Assembly (NCBI RefSeq): GCF_016908015.1
Contig: NZ_JAFBDB010000014.1
Coordinates: 1-33,427 of the forward strand
Source of the DNA: Clostridium pascui
Lineage (GTDB): Bacteria > Bacillota > Clostridia > Clostridiales > Clostridiaceae
Reading direction: 5' to 3'
DNA length: 33,427 bases
The translations under genes and the position numbers were made by a program. This document shows, one piece after another, positions 24,776 through 33,218 of this stretch. Numbering within the stretch: the stretch's first letter is position 1; the number at the start of each line of letters is the position of its first letter. The notes below the pieces were generated by a model. It did no database searches. It worked only from the letters and a program-made list of their open reading frames with translations, and had not been told where the DNA came from.

Positions 24776-26392
24776 ATGGGCTATACTGCTCTTTATAGGG
24801 AATGGAGACCTAGAAGTTTTGGGGATGTAGTAGGACAAAAGCATATTACAATAACACTGCAAAATCAAATAAAAAATAATAGAATAGCTCATGCATATCT
24901 TTTTTCAGGTACAAGAGGTACGGGGAAAACATCCACAGCGAAAATATTTGCTAAAGCTGTTAATTGTTTGAACCTTAAAGATGGAGAACCTTGCAATGAA
25001 TGTGATATATGCAAGAAGATAAATTCTGGAACATTGATGGATGTTATAGAACTAGATGCAGCTTCAAATAATGGAGTGGATAAGATAAGAGAAATATCAG
25101 AAGATGTTAATTATCCTCCTAGTGAAGCTAAGTATAAAGTATATATAATGGATGAAGTACATATGTTATCTCAAGGAGCTGTAAATGCATTTTTAAAAAC
25201 ATTAGAAGAGCCTCCTGAAAATGTTATATTTATACTTGCAACTACAGATCCTCAAAGGCTTCCAATTACAATACTTTCTAGATGTCAGAGGTTTGATTTT
25301 AAGAGAATAAGAAATGAAGATGTATTTGAAAGATTGAGGTTCATAGTTAAAGAGCAAGGTGTATTTGCAGATGACAAAAGCTTAAGATTAATTGCACGTA
25401 TGTGTGATGGTGCTATGAGGGATGCGTTAAGTATATTAGACCAAGGAATTTCAATGGGAAATGGGAAGGTAGAGTACGAAAGCTTACTTAATATGCTAGG
25501 ACTTGTAACTAATGAAAATTTGCTAAAGATTACAACAAGCATTATAGAAAAAGATATAGAAGCATCCTTAGGGATAATTGATGATGTAGTATTAACAGGT
25601 AAAGATATATACTATTTTATAAAAGATATGATAAATCACATGAGAAATTTACTTATGGCTAAGGTAACTGAAAGTCCTGAAGAAATTATGGATATGTCTG
25701 AAGAAAATATTAAGGATATTAAAGAACAATGCCAAAAAATAAGAGTAGAAGAAATAATGAGAAATATAAGAATACTACAAGATGCAGAAGAACAATCTAA
25801 ATGGACTAAGCAAAGTAGAGTTTATTTAGAACTAGCTATAATTAAGATGTGTAAGATAGAATATGATACATCTAATGAAGTTATTTTATCTAGACTTAAT
25901 AAAGTTGAAGAAGCTATGAGATCAGGGGAAATAAAGGTTAATTCAGAATCTATAGTTGCTAAAATATCAAATAAACATGAAGAGGAAGAAGAGAAAATAG
26001 CAAACCAGGAACATAGGATTCAATCTGTAAATAAATATAATGAGAACTCCACTTTAACTTTAGATAAGTTAAAGAAATTTTGGAAGGATATACTAGAAAC
26101 ATTTAAGGCTAGAAGGCATATGGTATTATATGCATCTTTAATTACAGGTGAGTTAATTGGATGTGAAAGTGGAGTAGTAACTATAAGGTACGATAAGCAA
26201 TATGCATTCAATAAACAAAGGCTAGAAAAGGATCAAAGTAAAAAGATAGTAGAGGAAATATTTTCAGATATACTAAAGGAAAAAGTTAAGATTGAATACT
26301 TAATAGAGAAAGATGAGGGCACACAAAGATCTCCAGAGCAATTATTAAAGAGTACATTTGGAGAGGAAATTATTCAAATAATAGAGGAATAG
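24776..26392 (+). CDS. dnaX: DNA polymerase III subunit gamma/tau
   Basis: This is the clamp-loader ATPase of the replisome. The 538-aa protein has the Walker A motif GTRGTGKT (residues 45-52), four zinc cysteines (C64, C73, C76, C79), the DExH-like Walker B (VYIMDEVHML, about residue 125), and sensor and lid segments (LSRCQRFDFKRI). The C-terminal tau region is short compared with E. coli. ATG 24776 follows AAGAGGTGA; an in-frame GTG at 24767 lies within that site. It starts the dnaX-ebfC-recR group. Confidence 0.96.
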   Translation: MGYTALYREWRPRSFGDVVGQKHITITLQNQIKNNRIAHAYLFSGTRGTGKTSTAKIFAKAVNCLNLKDGEPCNECDICKKINSGTLMDVIELDAASNNGVDKIREISEDVNYPPSEAKYKVYIMDEVHMLSQGAVNAFLKTLEEPPENVIFILATTDPQRLPITILSRCQRFDFKRIRNEDVFERLRFIVKEQGVFADDKSLRLIARMCDGAMRDALSILDQGISMGNGKVEYESLLNMLGLVTNENLLKITTSIIEKDIEASLGIIDDVVLTGKDIYYFIKDMINHMRNLLMAKVTESPEEIMDMSEENIKDIKEQCQKIRVEEIMRNIRILQDAEEQSKWTKQSRVYLELAIIKMCKIEYDTSNEVILSRLNKVEEAMRSGEIKVNSESIVAKISNKHEEEEEKIANQEHRIQSVNKYNENSTLTLDKLKKFWKDILETFKARRHMVLYASLITGELIGCESGVVTIRYDKQYAFNKQRLEKDQSKKIVEEIFSDILKEKVKIEYLIEKDEGTQRSPEQLLKSTFGEEIIQIIEE

Positions 26393-26484
26393 CTAAAAGG
26401 AATTTACACTTTATATGTAATAATGTAAAATAAATAATTGTATATTTAGTTTAAACTTATTTAAAATAAAAGGAGGAATATATA

Positions 26485-26826
26485 ATGGCTAAAGGTGGAT
26501 TACCTAATTTCGGTGGTGGAAATATGAATAATTTAATGAAACAGGCACAAAAGTTTCAAAAGCAAATGGAAGATATGCAAAAACAATTAGAAAAGAAAAC
26601 TTTTGAATTTAGTGCAGGTGGTGGAGCTGTAGTAGCTGTGGCTACTGGTAAAAAGGAACTGGTTGATATAAAAATAGACCCAGATGTACTTGATCCAGAT
26701 GATGTAGAAATGCTTCAAGATTTAATATTAAGTGCATGCAATGGAGCATTAAAAAAGGCTGAAGAAGAGACTGCTAACGAAATGAACAAGTTAACTGGGG
26801 GATTAAATATACCAGGAATGTTCTAA
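26485..26826 (+). CDS. ebfC: YbaB/EbfC family nucleoid-associated protein
   Basis: This 113-aa protein has the family core ([40 protein letters not shown], in parts) and a Gly-rich N-terminus. EbfC proteins form small dimers that bind DNA and are almost always encoded between dnaX and recR. ATG 26485 follows AGGAGGA. The recR gene starts 24 bases downstream. Confidence 0.95.
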   Translation: MAKGGLPNFGGGNMNNLMKQAQKFQKQMEDMQKQLEKKTFEFSAGGGAVVAVATGKKELVDIKIDPDVLDPDDVEMLQDLILSACNGALKKAEEETANEMNKLTGGLNIPGMF

Positions 26827-26850
26827 GTTACCTAAGTTGAGGTGAATTAA

Positions 26851-27447
26851 TTGGAATTTTATCCAATAGCAATAGAAAAGCTTATAGAAGAATTTGCAAA
26901 GCTTCCAGGTATAGGATATAAAACAGCTCAAAGACTTACATTACATGTATTAAACTTACCTAAGGAAGAAGTTGAAGAGTTTTCTCAGGCTCTTATTAAA
27001 GCTAGAGGAACTATAAAATACTGTTCTGTATGCGGCAATTTTACAGATAAGGATCCTTGTGCTATATGTAGTAATCCAAGTAGAGATAAGGAAATTATTT
27101 GTGTAATAGAGCAGCCTAAGGATATTATATCTTTAGAAAAGGTAAGGGAATATAATGGTACTTACCATGTACTTCATGGTACTATATCGCCTATGTCAGG
27201 AAGAGGGCCTGATGATATAAATTTAAAAGAACTTATAAAAAGAGTTAATGGAGATGTAAAAGAGATTATAGTAGCCACAAATCCTAATGTAGAAGGTGAA
27301 GCTACTGCTATGTATATATCTAAGATATTAAAGCCTTTTGGTGTTAAGGTAACAAGGATTGCACATGGTATACCTGTTGGCGGGGATTTAGAATATGCAG
27401 ATGAAGTTACGCTAGCTAAGGCTTTAGAAGGAAGAAGAGAAATATAA
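26851..27447 (+). CDS. recR: recombination protein RecR
   Basis: RecR works with RecO and RecF in gap repair. The 198-aa protein has the helix-hairpin-helix segment ([13 protein letters not shown]), the C4 zinc finger (Cys58, Cys61, Cys70, Cys73) and the Toprim domain (about residues 80-175, with VIEQPKDI and [12 protein letters not shown]). Translation starts at TTG 26851, six bases after GAGGTGA. It is followed by a strong terminator-like hairpin. Confidence 0.97.
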   Translation: MEFYPIAIEKLIEEFAKLPGIGYKTAQRLTLHVLNLPKEEVEEFSQALIKARGTIKYCSVCGNFTDKDPCAICSNPSRDKEIICVIEQPKDIISLEKVREYNGTYHVLHGTISPMSGRGPDDINLKELIKRVNGDVKEIIVATNPNVEGEATAMYISKILKPFGVKVTRIAHGIPVGGDLEYADEVTLAKALEGRREI

Positions 27448-27452
27448 GGAAT

Positions 27453-27507
27453 AAACCTCCTGTTTTATGTCAAAGATTAATTAATAACATAAAATAGGAG
27501 GTTTTTT
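27453..27507 (+). terminator. terminator-like hairpin that also hides the yaaL ribosome binding site
   Basis: AAACCTCCTGTTTTATGT (27453-27470) pairs with ACATAAAATAGGAGGTTT (27486-27503) with only one G-U pair, and seven T residues follow. The right arm contains AGGAGG, the ribosome binding site of the next gene, whose ATG comes two bases after the T run. Confidence 0.85.
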
Positions 27508-27508
27508 T

Positions 27509-27778
27509 ATGGAAAATAGCTCATGGATAAAATTAAGTAAAGATAAAGATTATAATGAAGAGGATAAAAAGCTTATAAAAGCTATAATGGAAAGTCAGGA
27601 GGAAATATCTAGGGCCACAAATTATTTCCAAATAGCAAAAGAACCTATACTTATAGACTATGCTATATACCTTGAGCAAGCTGCAAAGTCTAGATATATA
27701 TACCTTTTAAATCAGGCTAAGAAAAGAAATATAAAAATTAGCTATAAATACGTTTTAAAAGATGTAAATGAAGTATAA
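27509..27778 (+). CDS. yaaL: YaaL/DUF2508 family protein
   Basis: This 89-aa soluble, highly charged protein lies between recR and bofA as in Bacillus, which together with the YFQIAKEPILIDYAIYLEQAAKSRYIYLLNQAKKR segment (in parts) supports the DUF2508 label. Its function is unknown. The start codon directly follows a terminator-like hairpin, and its AGGAGG lies in the hairpin's right arm, so translation of a read-through transcript should be low. Confidence 0.85.
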   Translation: MENSSWIKLSKDKDYNEEDKKLIKAIMESQEEISRATNYFQIAKEPILIDYAIYLEQAAKSRYIYLLNQAKKRNIKISYKYVLKDVNEV

Positions 27779-27817
27779 TTTATTTATAATATAAATAAAT
27801 TAATAATAGGAGAAAAA

Positions 27818-28087
27818 GTGGGGGGGATTTTTGTGGAGTATATAGGATATTTCTTGGTGGCTATAATAGCTCTTGTAATTATAGTAAAACTATTTGCATG
27901 GCCTATAGCAATATTAATTAAGTTAGTGATAAATGGTGTGGCTGGAGCTGTACTATTATTTTTAGTAAATTTAGTAGGATCATTATTTAACTTCTCTATA
28001 GGTATTAATGCTATTACGGCACTTATTGCAGGATTTTTTGGAGTGCCAGGAGTAATAGTTTTAATAGTTTTAAAGTTATTTATATAA
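27818..28087 (+). CDS. bofA: BofA-like pro-sigma-K processing inhibitor family protein
   Basis: This small membrane protein (89 aa) has two or three hydrophobic segments and the BofA end motif GFFGVPGVIVLIVLKLF. In Bacillus BofA holds the SpoIVFB protease inactive in the forespore membrane during sporulation. The place after recR and yaaL supports it. The start is uncertain: GTG 27818 follows AGGAG by five bases, and GTG 27833 follows GGGGGGA by five bases. Confidence 0.88.
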   Translation: MGGIFVEYIGYFLVAIIALVIIVKLFAWPIAILIKLVINGVAGAVLLFLVNLVGSLFNFSIGINAITALIAGFFGVPGVIVLIVLKLFI

Positions 28088-28136
28088 ATAGATCGTTTAT
28101 ATAAGATTTTTAAATTATAATTATGATAAATTATAA

Positions 28137-28176
28137 AAAGACGTAAAGAATAAATATTAGCTTTATGTCTTTTTTT
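28137..28176 (+). terminator. terminator after bofA
   Basis: AAAGACGTAAAG pairs with CTTTATGTCTTT and is followed by a T run. Confidence 0.85.
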
Positions 28177-28261
28177 ATATATACATATAATTATTCTTGT
28201 GCATAATGTGGATAAAGTTAAAGGGGTTGTGTATAATCTATAGAGAAATGGAGAAAATAAT

Positions 28262-28954
28262 ATGTTTATAAATAAAAATATTATTACAGGAGAATTCATT
28301 AAAAGGCCAAATAGATTTCAGGCATATGTTATTATAGATGGAGAGGAAATAATGGTTCATGTTCCTAATACGGGACGATGTAAGGAAATTTTAATTCCTC
28401 ATACTAAGGTAGTGTTACGTGAAGAAGATAATCCTAATAGGAAGACTAAATATGATCTTATTGGAGGATATAAGGGAGATAAGTTTATAAATATAGATTC
28501 ACAAGTGCCAAATAAAGTAGTAGAAGAGGCTTTAAGAGAAGGAAAAATAAGAGGGCTTAATGAATATAATATAATTCAAAGAGAAAAGGTTTTTGGGAAT
28601 AGTAGATTTGATTTTAAACTCACAAATTCAAAGGGTGAAGAATATTACTTAGAGGTAAAAGGAGTAACTTTTGAGGAAGGAGGAGTTGCAAGTTTTCCTG
28701 ATGCACCTACAGAAAGGGGAAGAAAACATCTTTTAGAATTAATTGATGTGAAGAAAAGCGGTAGAGGAGCTGGAGTAATATTTGTTATACAATTAGAGGG
28801 TGTTATGTTCTTTACACCTTATGATGATATGGATAAAAAGTTTGGCGAAGCTTTAAGATTTGCAGGTGAAAATGGAGTAGATATATTTGCATATGATAGT
28901 TATGTAGGAGAAAATTTTATAACATTAAAAGATGAGGTTGAAATAAGATTATAA
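28262..28954 (+). CDS. sfsA: SfsA family protein
   Basis: This 230-aa protein has the SfsA family start (FIKRPNRFQAYVIIDGEEIMVHVPNTGRCKEILIP) in parts and the conserved FPDAPTERGRKHL segment, which belongs to a nuclease-like fold. The family name comes from sugar fermentation stimulation in E. coli, but the true activity is unclear; DNA binding has been reported for the E. coli protein. ATG 28262 follows TGGAGA. No close partner gene is evident. Confidence 0.92.
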   Translation: MFINKNIITGEFIKRPNRFQAYVIIDGEEIMVHVPNTGRCKEILIPHTKVVLREEDNPNRKTKYDLIGGYKGDKFINIDSQVPNKVVEEALREGKIRGLNEYNIIQREKVFGNSRFDFKLTNSKGEEYYLEVKGVTFEEGGVASFPDAPTERGRKHLLELIDVKKSGRGAGVIFVIQLEGVMFFTPYDDMDKKFGEALRFAGENGVDIFAYDSYVGENFITLKDEVEIRL

Positions 28955-29007
28955 GTTTTAATTTAGCTTGAAAGGTAGGTGAAAGGTTCTAGTTTAGAAC
29001 TGAATAT

Positions 29008-29547
29008 ATGAAATTTAAATTTTGCCCTAAATGTGGAGGAAAATTAATTGAAAAGTATAGTTGGGATGAAGGAGGGGTCCCATATTGCCCTATTGACGAT
29101 ATAATGTATTTTGATACGCCAAAGCCATGTATAATTGTAGCTGTTATTAAGGAGGAGAAAATACTACTTTTAAAACAAAGTTATATATTTAAAGATTCAA
29201 AGGTGCTTATATCTGGATATGTAAGTAATGGAGAAAGTGTAGAGGAAACAGTGTATAGGGAAGTATATGAAGAAACAGGCATAACTGTAGATAAGGATAG
29301 TATAAAATATTTAGGTAGCCATTACGTAAACTCTAAAGAAATAGTGATGCTTACATTTATGGCTAAGTATGTAAATGGTGAAATAAAGAAGTCGGAAGAA
29401 GTTGAGTGGGCACAGTGGGGTAGATTAGAAGACGCTCTCTGTGAAATGCAAGAAGATGAAATTGGAAAGGATGTAGTTAAAAAGGTTTTGAAGGAAGTTG
29501 GATACAATGGAGATAAGGCTTATATATGTGATATAGATCTTATTTAA
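29008..29547 (+). CDS. NUDIX hydrolase with a NudC-like zinc ribbon
   Basis: This 179-aa enzyme has a perfect Nudix box (Gly70 to Gly91: GYVSNGESVEETVYREVYEE), the metal site that cleaves nucleoside diphosphates linked to another group. An N-terminal half-ribbon has Cys6, Cys9 and Cys27, but the expected fourth ligand is Asp30 (CPID). This resembles NAD pyrophosphatase (NudC), although the full NudC signature is not visible, so the substrate is open. The nearest good ribosome binding site (AAAGG, 28982-28986) is 21 bases upstream, with a small hairpin between. Confidence 0.85.
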   Translation: MKFKFCPKCGGKLIEKYSWDEGGVPYCPIDDIMYFDTPKPCIIVAVIKEEKILLLKQSYIFKDSKVLISGYVSNGESVEETVYREVYEETGITVDKDSIKYLGSHYVNSKEIVMLTFMAKYVNGEIKKSEEVEWAQWGRLEDALCEMQEDEIGKDVVKKVLKEVGYNGDKAYICDIDLI

Positions 29548-29581
29548 AATATAAGCTAATAAATGCTATAAGGAGAAAGAT

Positions 29582-29758
29582 ATGATACTAGGAGGAAACT
29601 GTAATAAGTGCCCTGATTACTTAGTAAATAAGTGCGATGGCCAAGATGGAATATGTATGTGTAGAAGATGTCCTAGAAATCTAGGAAAGTGTATAATAAC
29701 TAAATACTGCAGCGAAACTGAATCTGTACTAGAGATAAGTGAAAACATAGATATTTAA
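29582..29758 (+). CDS. small Cys-rich protein
   Basis: This 58-aa frame starts at ATG 29582 after AAGGAGA and has nine cysteines in a regular pattern: CNKC, C18, CMCRRC, C37 and C43. Such spacing suggests a metal- or cluster-binding fold. It follows the NUDIX gene by 34 bases and ends at a terminator, so the two may be co-transcribed. I do not recognise the family. Confidence 0.7.
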   Translation: MILGGNCNKCPDYLVNKCDGQDGICMCRRCPRNLGKCIITKYCSETESVLEISENIDI

Positions 29759-29776
29759 ATGTCTATGTTTTTTTTA
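29743..29776 (+). terminator. terminator after the Cys-rich protein
   Basis: AAACATAGA pairs with TCTATGTTT and is followed by a T run. The left arm overlaps the end of the gene. Confidence 0.85.
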
Positions 29777-29846
29777 TGCATTATTTTAAAACTTGTGGAA
29801 ATAATAATAAAAGCATTAGCGAGTACTTATAAAAGAGGGTGATAAA

Positions 29847-30032
29847 TTGAGATTAGAGGAGCTTAAGATGCTAGTAGCAGAAAACTGCCCGGGTTATGAG
29901 CCCTTAGCTTCAGTGTTTGTTTCAGATGTAGGGAATATAATTGACACCTGTGATAATTGCGATAACTATGTAGATGAAAAGTGTATAGTAAATTTATTTG
30001 ATCCAATTAAGCGTAAAATTAATAGAAATTAA
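29847..30032 (+). CDS. small Cys-motif protein, paralog 1
   Basis: This 61-aa protein starts at TTG 29847 after GAGGGTGA. It holds ENCPGYEP near residue 12 and a CDNC pair (residues 35-38) with a later C46. The same layout is found in the next gene, so they are paralogs. The function is unknown; cysteine spacing suggests a metal site. Confidence 0.7.
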   Translation: MRLEELKMLVAENCPGYEPLASVFVSDVGNIIDTCDNCDNYVDEKCIVNLFDPIKRKINRN

Positions 30033-30049
30033 TTGAGGAGGAATAAAAT

Positions 30050-30238
30050 ATGGGAAATGCTTTTGAAATGATAGCTGTAGGTAATAATTGTCCTGGTTAT
30101 ACACCTATGTATGATGGGTTTCAAGCTCTTTCGGCAGAGTCAGAAACTAAAAGCTGCAGAACTTGTAGTCATTTTGAAAAAGGAATTTGTAATATAGATT
30201 ATTATGACAAGGTTGTATCTAGTTTAGACCAGGCATAA
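30050..30238 (+). CDS. small Cys-motif protein, paralog 2
   Basis: This 62-aa protein starts at ATG 30050 after GAGGAGG. It shares NCPGY-x-P, a C-x2-C pair (CRTC) and a final cysteine with the preceding gene, 17 bases upstream. The pair looks like a tandem duplication in one operon. The function is unknown. Confidence 0.75.
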   Translation: MGNAFEMIAVGNNCPGYTPMYDGFQALSAESETKSCRTCSHFEKGICNIDYYDKVVSSLDQA

Positions 30239-30245
30239 TATACAT

Positions 30246-30277
30246 AAAGACAGCAAAAAAATGCTGTCTTTTTTTGT
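30246..30277 (+). terminator. terminator after the Cys-motif pair
   Basis: AAAGACAGCA pairs with TGCTGTCTTT and is followed by a T run. Confidence 0.88.
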
Positions 30278-30330
30278 ATATAATTATAATAATTAATGTT
30301 ATAATTATATAGATATATTATGTTAAACTA

Positions 30331-30339
30331 TGGTATAAT
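30331..30339 (+). promoter_or_regulatory. extended -10 promoter candidate for the structured RNA
   Basis: TGGTATAAT is an exact extended -10 element (TGnTATAAT). No good -35 box is needed for this class. A transcript would start near 30346. Confidence 0.5.
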
Positions 30340-30399
30340 AGGAATATAATAATTAATTAAATTTTCTATATAGCTCACTTATCATTATTAGAAAGAAAC

Positions 30400-30710
30400 A
30401 GAACTTATAAGAGGTAAAAATTTTATAGTTATATAAATCTTATGTGCGGATAAGGTTTAATAGATTTATACTAACATATAAATTTTATAAGTTTTTGCTC
30501 CAAATGCAACCTGCGATAAAACTTAAAACTTCAAATTAAAAAAACCTCTGTAAAATTGTCTTTGTTAATATGTTTTAAGGGAATAGGTGGCATTTTCAAA
30601 AAGTAAAGCTTATGTTCTTATAATTCTGTGGATATAACATTTTCCATATTCTATTTTATCTATATAACACCCTAGGTTGTTAGCCTGGAAGCGAATGAAG
30701 GTGTTTTGAT
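30400..30710 (+). ncRNA. candidate structured non-coding RNA
   Basis: About 600 bp (30239-30850) have no gene, and no reading frame on the plus strand passes a dozen codons. The region folds into nested stems: AACTTATAA (30402-30410) with TTATAAGTT (30485-30493); TAAATCTTAT (30434-30443) with ATAAGGTTTA (30450-30459) around GTGCGG; AAATGCAACCT (30502-30512) with AGGTGGCATTT (30585-30595), extended by TTTTTG/CAAAAA; CTTAAAAC (30522-30529) with GTTTTAAG (30572-30579); and AACACC (30666-30671) with GGTGTT (30700-30705) enclosing CTAGG/CCTGG. I cannot name the family. Confidence 0.6.
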
Positions 30711-30751
30711 ATTTATTACTTATAGTTAATTTAGAAAATGGAAGTAAGTAT

Positions 30752-30802
30752 AAAGGCAACCTTTATGCATTGAAAAATGTATAAAAGTTGCCTTTGAATT
30801 TT
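30752..30802. terminator. terminator between the candidate ncRNA and the methyltransferase gene
   Basis: AAAGGCAACCTTTATGCAT pairs with ATGTATAAAAGTTGCCTTT (with G-U pairs), with a T-rich tail to the right. It could end the plus-strand RNA; it also lies beyond the minus-strand gene. Confidence 0.75.
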
Positions 30803-30850
30803 TATAATAAAGCTATACATAACGATAAGATGAACGAATCAACATGCTTC

Positions 30851-32023
30851 TTACCACTGATTTAAGAATCTATATAGAGCAGGATTTATATTCAAGTCAG
30901 CGATAAGTTTTAAATAGTCCTCTAAAATTTTGTTGTCAAAGTCTTTGGTTTTCAGAGCCCTTATCATTAAATTTTTAGGTGTCTCTAAAGGTGAAATATA
31001 TTCAACTACAGATACATTATATCCATAAGCTTCTAGAATTAATGAGCGGAGACCATCTGTAAGTGCATCAGCTATTCTAGCTTTTAATATCCCATGCTTT
31101 AGCACACCTTTAAAAGGAGCATAGGAGTATTGATTTAATAGTTCTCTATGACAACAAGGAACAGCTATTATAGCATCTGACTTAACTCTAATACCTAAGG
31201 CTAAAGCCATATCTGTAGCGGTATCACAGGCATGGAGAGATATAACAACATGAATTTTCTTATCAGGTGTATAGTCTTTTATATCTAAGGCTTTAAATTC
31301 CATATTTCTATAGCCTAGATTTTCAGCCATTTCTTTAGAAGAATTAATTACAGTTTCAGAAATATCTAATCCTATGAAAAAACATTTTCGTTTTTTTACT
31401 TCTGTTAAGTAATAGTTTAATACAAAGGTTAAGTATGATTTTCCACATCCACAATCTAATATATTTATTGCTTCATTGGAAGGTAGTTGATCTAAGATTC
31501 CTTCCAACAACTCTACATAATGATCTATTTGATTATATTTTCTTATTTTATCATTTTTAATTTTTCCATCCTTGCTCATTATGCCTATTTCTTTTAAAAG
31601 AGCATCGGCTTCGCCTACCTTTATGTAATAATCTCTATTTAATAGAGTGGAAGTTTTTGTAGTAGATGTAGAGTTATCCTTATCTATAGAGTTTTTTGAA
31701 TCTATATTTTTAAATAATACATTTTTGTTAGATGCTTCGATTAATACTCCTCCACCTCTTTCATTATATGTAAATAATAATGATTCATAGTGCTCACTTT
31801 CATTTATTATGTTTTTAATAAGCTGTTCTATAGTAAAGGAATTAGTTCTACCATTAAAGTTAAATGATAATGTATTTTCCTTTAATTTAGCGATGCCTGT
31901 GAATTTTTTAAGACCAGTAGTAAACTCAACTGTTATATCCAGGAATATGCTAGAGTTTTCTTTAAATTTATTCTCTATACCCATAAAGAAAAAACTAAGT
32001 TTATTTAAGGCTTGTTTGTTCAT
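30851..32023 (-). CDS. class I SAM-dependent methyltransferase (Methyltransf_32-like)
   Basis: This 390-aa protein has an N-terminal domain (about residues 1-130) without a clear family and a C-terminal Rossmann methyltransferase domain. Motif I is ILDCGCGKSYLTFVL (about residue 187), followed by the acidic residue in FIGLDISE. The segments VISLHACDTATD and VPCCHREL resemble the METTL25/GSTCD-type family. The substrate, possibly RNA or protein, is unknown. ATG 32023 follows AGGTGA. Confidence 0.83.
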   Translation of the reverse strand: MNKQALNKLSFFFMGIENKFKENSSIFLDITVEFTTGLKKFTGIAKLKENTLSFNFNGRTNSFTIEQLIKNIINESEHYESLLFTYNERGGGVLIEASNKNVLFKNIDSKNSIDKDNSTSTTKTSTLLNRDYYIKVGEADALLKEIGIMSKDGKIKNDKIRKYNQIDHYVELLEGILDQLPSNEAINILDCGCGKSYLTFVLNYYLTEVKKRKCFFIGLDISETVINSSKEMAENLGYRNMEFKALDIKDYTPDKKIHVVISLHACDTATDMALALGIRVKSDAIIAVPCCHRELLNQYSYAPFKGVLKHGILKARIADALTDGLRSLILEAYGYNVSVVEYISPLETPKNLMIRALKTKDFDNKILEDYLKLIADLNINPALYRFLNQW

Positions 32024-32225
32024 AGATAAATCACCTAACCTTCATTTTTTATACTTGTAATTATTAGTAAACATAAAATATATTAATATTAATAGTTTTT
32101 ATTGTAAAGTAAAAAATATGATTATGATATAATATTAAAGTATTTATTGAGATAAAAGGACTATATAAAAGTTAACTTAAGATGATATAAAATTTTACCG
32201 ATATAAAAATAAAGGGGGAACGCAT

Positions 32226-33149
32226 ATGCAAAATGATGTTTGTATAACTTCTACAAGTAATAAAAGGGAATATATTATTAAAGATAGTATAGGTATTACG
32301 CTAGGAAGAATATATATAATAGATTGGAATACTGAAAGTAAATATTGCTGTATAAGAATAAGATTTTATAAGCAGGATAAGCCAAGACTTTTGTTTAAAT
32401 CAGTTGATGAGTTTCTGAATCAAGTTTTTAATAAAGATAATATTAAAAAGATAAATATATTGGTTAAGGAAGATGAAAGTATTGAGTGTTTTGGGGAATT
32501 AGGATTTGAATTAGAAGGAGTTATTGCTAATAACTTATGTGAAAATGGAATTTATAAAAGTGAATTTTTATTTGGGCTAGAAAAAATAAACTATAAAAAA
32601 GAAAATCTATTAAGAAAAATCACCCTTAGTGGTAGGAATGTACAGCTAAAGATATTAACTCCAGAAAATTCCCAGGAAATATTAAACTATTATTTAAAGA
32701 ATAAGGAGCATTTAAGTCCTTATGAACCTACAAGGGAAGAGGAATTTTATACATTAAAGTTTCAAAGGGATATATTGATAGAATCATATAAGCAATATCT
32801 AAATGGAGAAGCTATAAATTTTGGGATATATAAAAATGACAACTTCATTGGAAAAATTCAATTATCCAATATAGTATTGGGGATCTTTAGGAGTTGTTTT
32901 ATAGGTTATTCAATGGATAAAGATGAGCAAGGGAAAGGATATATGAAAGAAGCTTTAAAGTTGGTTACAGAATACGGATTTGATGAATTCAATTTACATA
33001 GAATAGAGGCTTCAGCATTAGTGGATAATAAAAAGTCTCAAAGTGTTCTAAAAGCATGTAACTTCAAAGAACTCGGTATTAATAAAAATTATCTCTTTAT
33101 TGATGGGAAGTGGAGAGACCATATAACCTATTATATATTAAGAGAATAG
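32226..33149 (+). CDS. GNAT acetyltransferase with two GNAT-like halves
   Basis: This 307-aa protein has a C-terminal RimJ/RimL-type GNAT domain (about residues 137-307): the cofactor-loop region around DEQGKGYMKEAL, then FNLHRIEASALVDNKKSQ. The N-terminal half (about 1-125) looks like a degenerate second GNAT fold (LGRIYIIDWN, LGFELEGVIANN) without a clear acetyl-CoA loop. The likely role is N-acetylation of a small molecule or protein N-terminus. ATG 32226 follows AAAGGGGGA. A terminator follows. Confidence 0.85.
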   Translation: MQNDVCITSTSNKREYIIKDSIGITLGRIYIIDWNTESKYCCIRIRFYKQDKPRLLFKSVDEFLNQVFNKDNIKKINILVKEDESIECFGELGFELEGVIANNLCENGIYKSEFLFGLEKINYKKENLLRKITLSGRNVQLKILTPENSQEILNYYLKNKEHLSPYEPTREEEFYTLKFQRDILIESYKQYLNGEAINFGIYKNDNFIGKIQLSNIVLGIFRSCFIGYSMDKDEQGKGYMKEALKLVTEYGFDEFNLHRIEASALVDNKKSQSVLKACNFKELGINKNYLFIDGKWRDHITYYILRE

Positions 33150-33170
33150 AGCGTCAACCTTATCTAGTGT

Positions 33171-33218
33171 GTCCTCTATAGAAATTAGAATTAACTCCTA
33201 GATTTATAGAGGATTTTA
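33171..33218 (+). terminator. terminator after the GNAT gene
   Basis: TCCTCTATA pairs with TATAGAGGA, with further weak pairs inside and a T-rich tail. Confidence 0.7.

Noticed and set aside
27784-28299. 171-codon open frame on the minus strand
   Set aside because: It is antisense to bofA and the sfsA start, crosses the terminator at 28137, and has no ribosome binding site. It is an AT-rich shadow.
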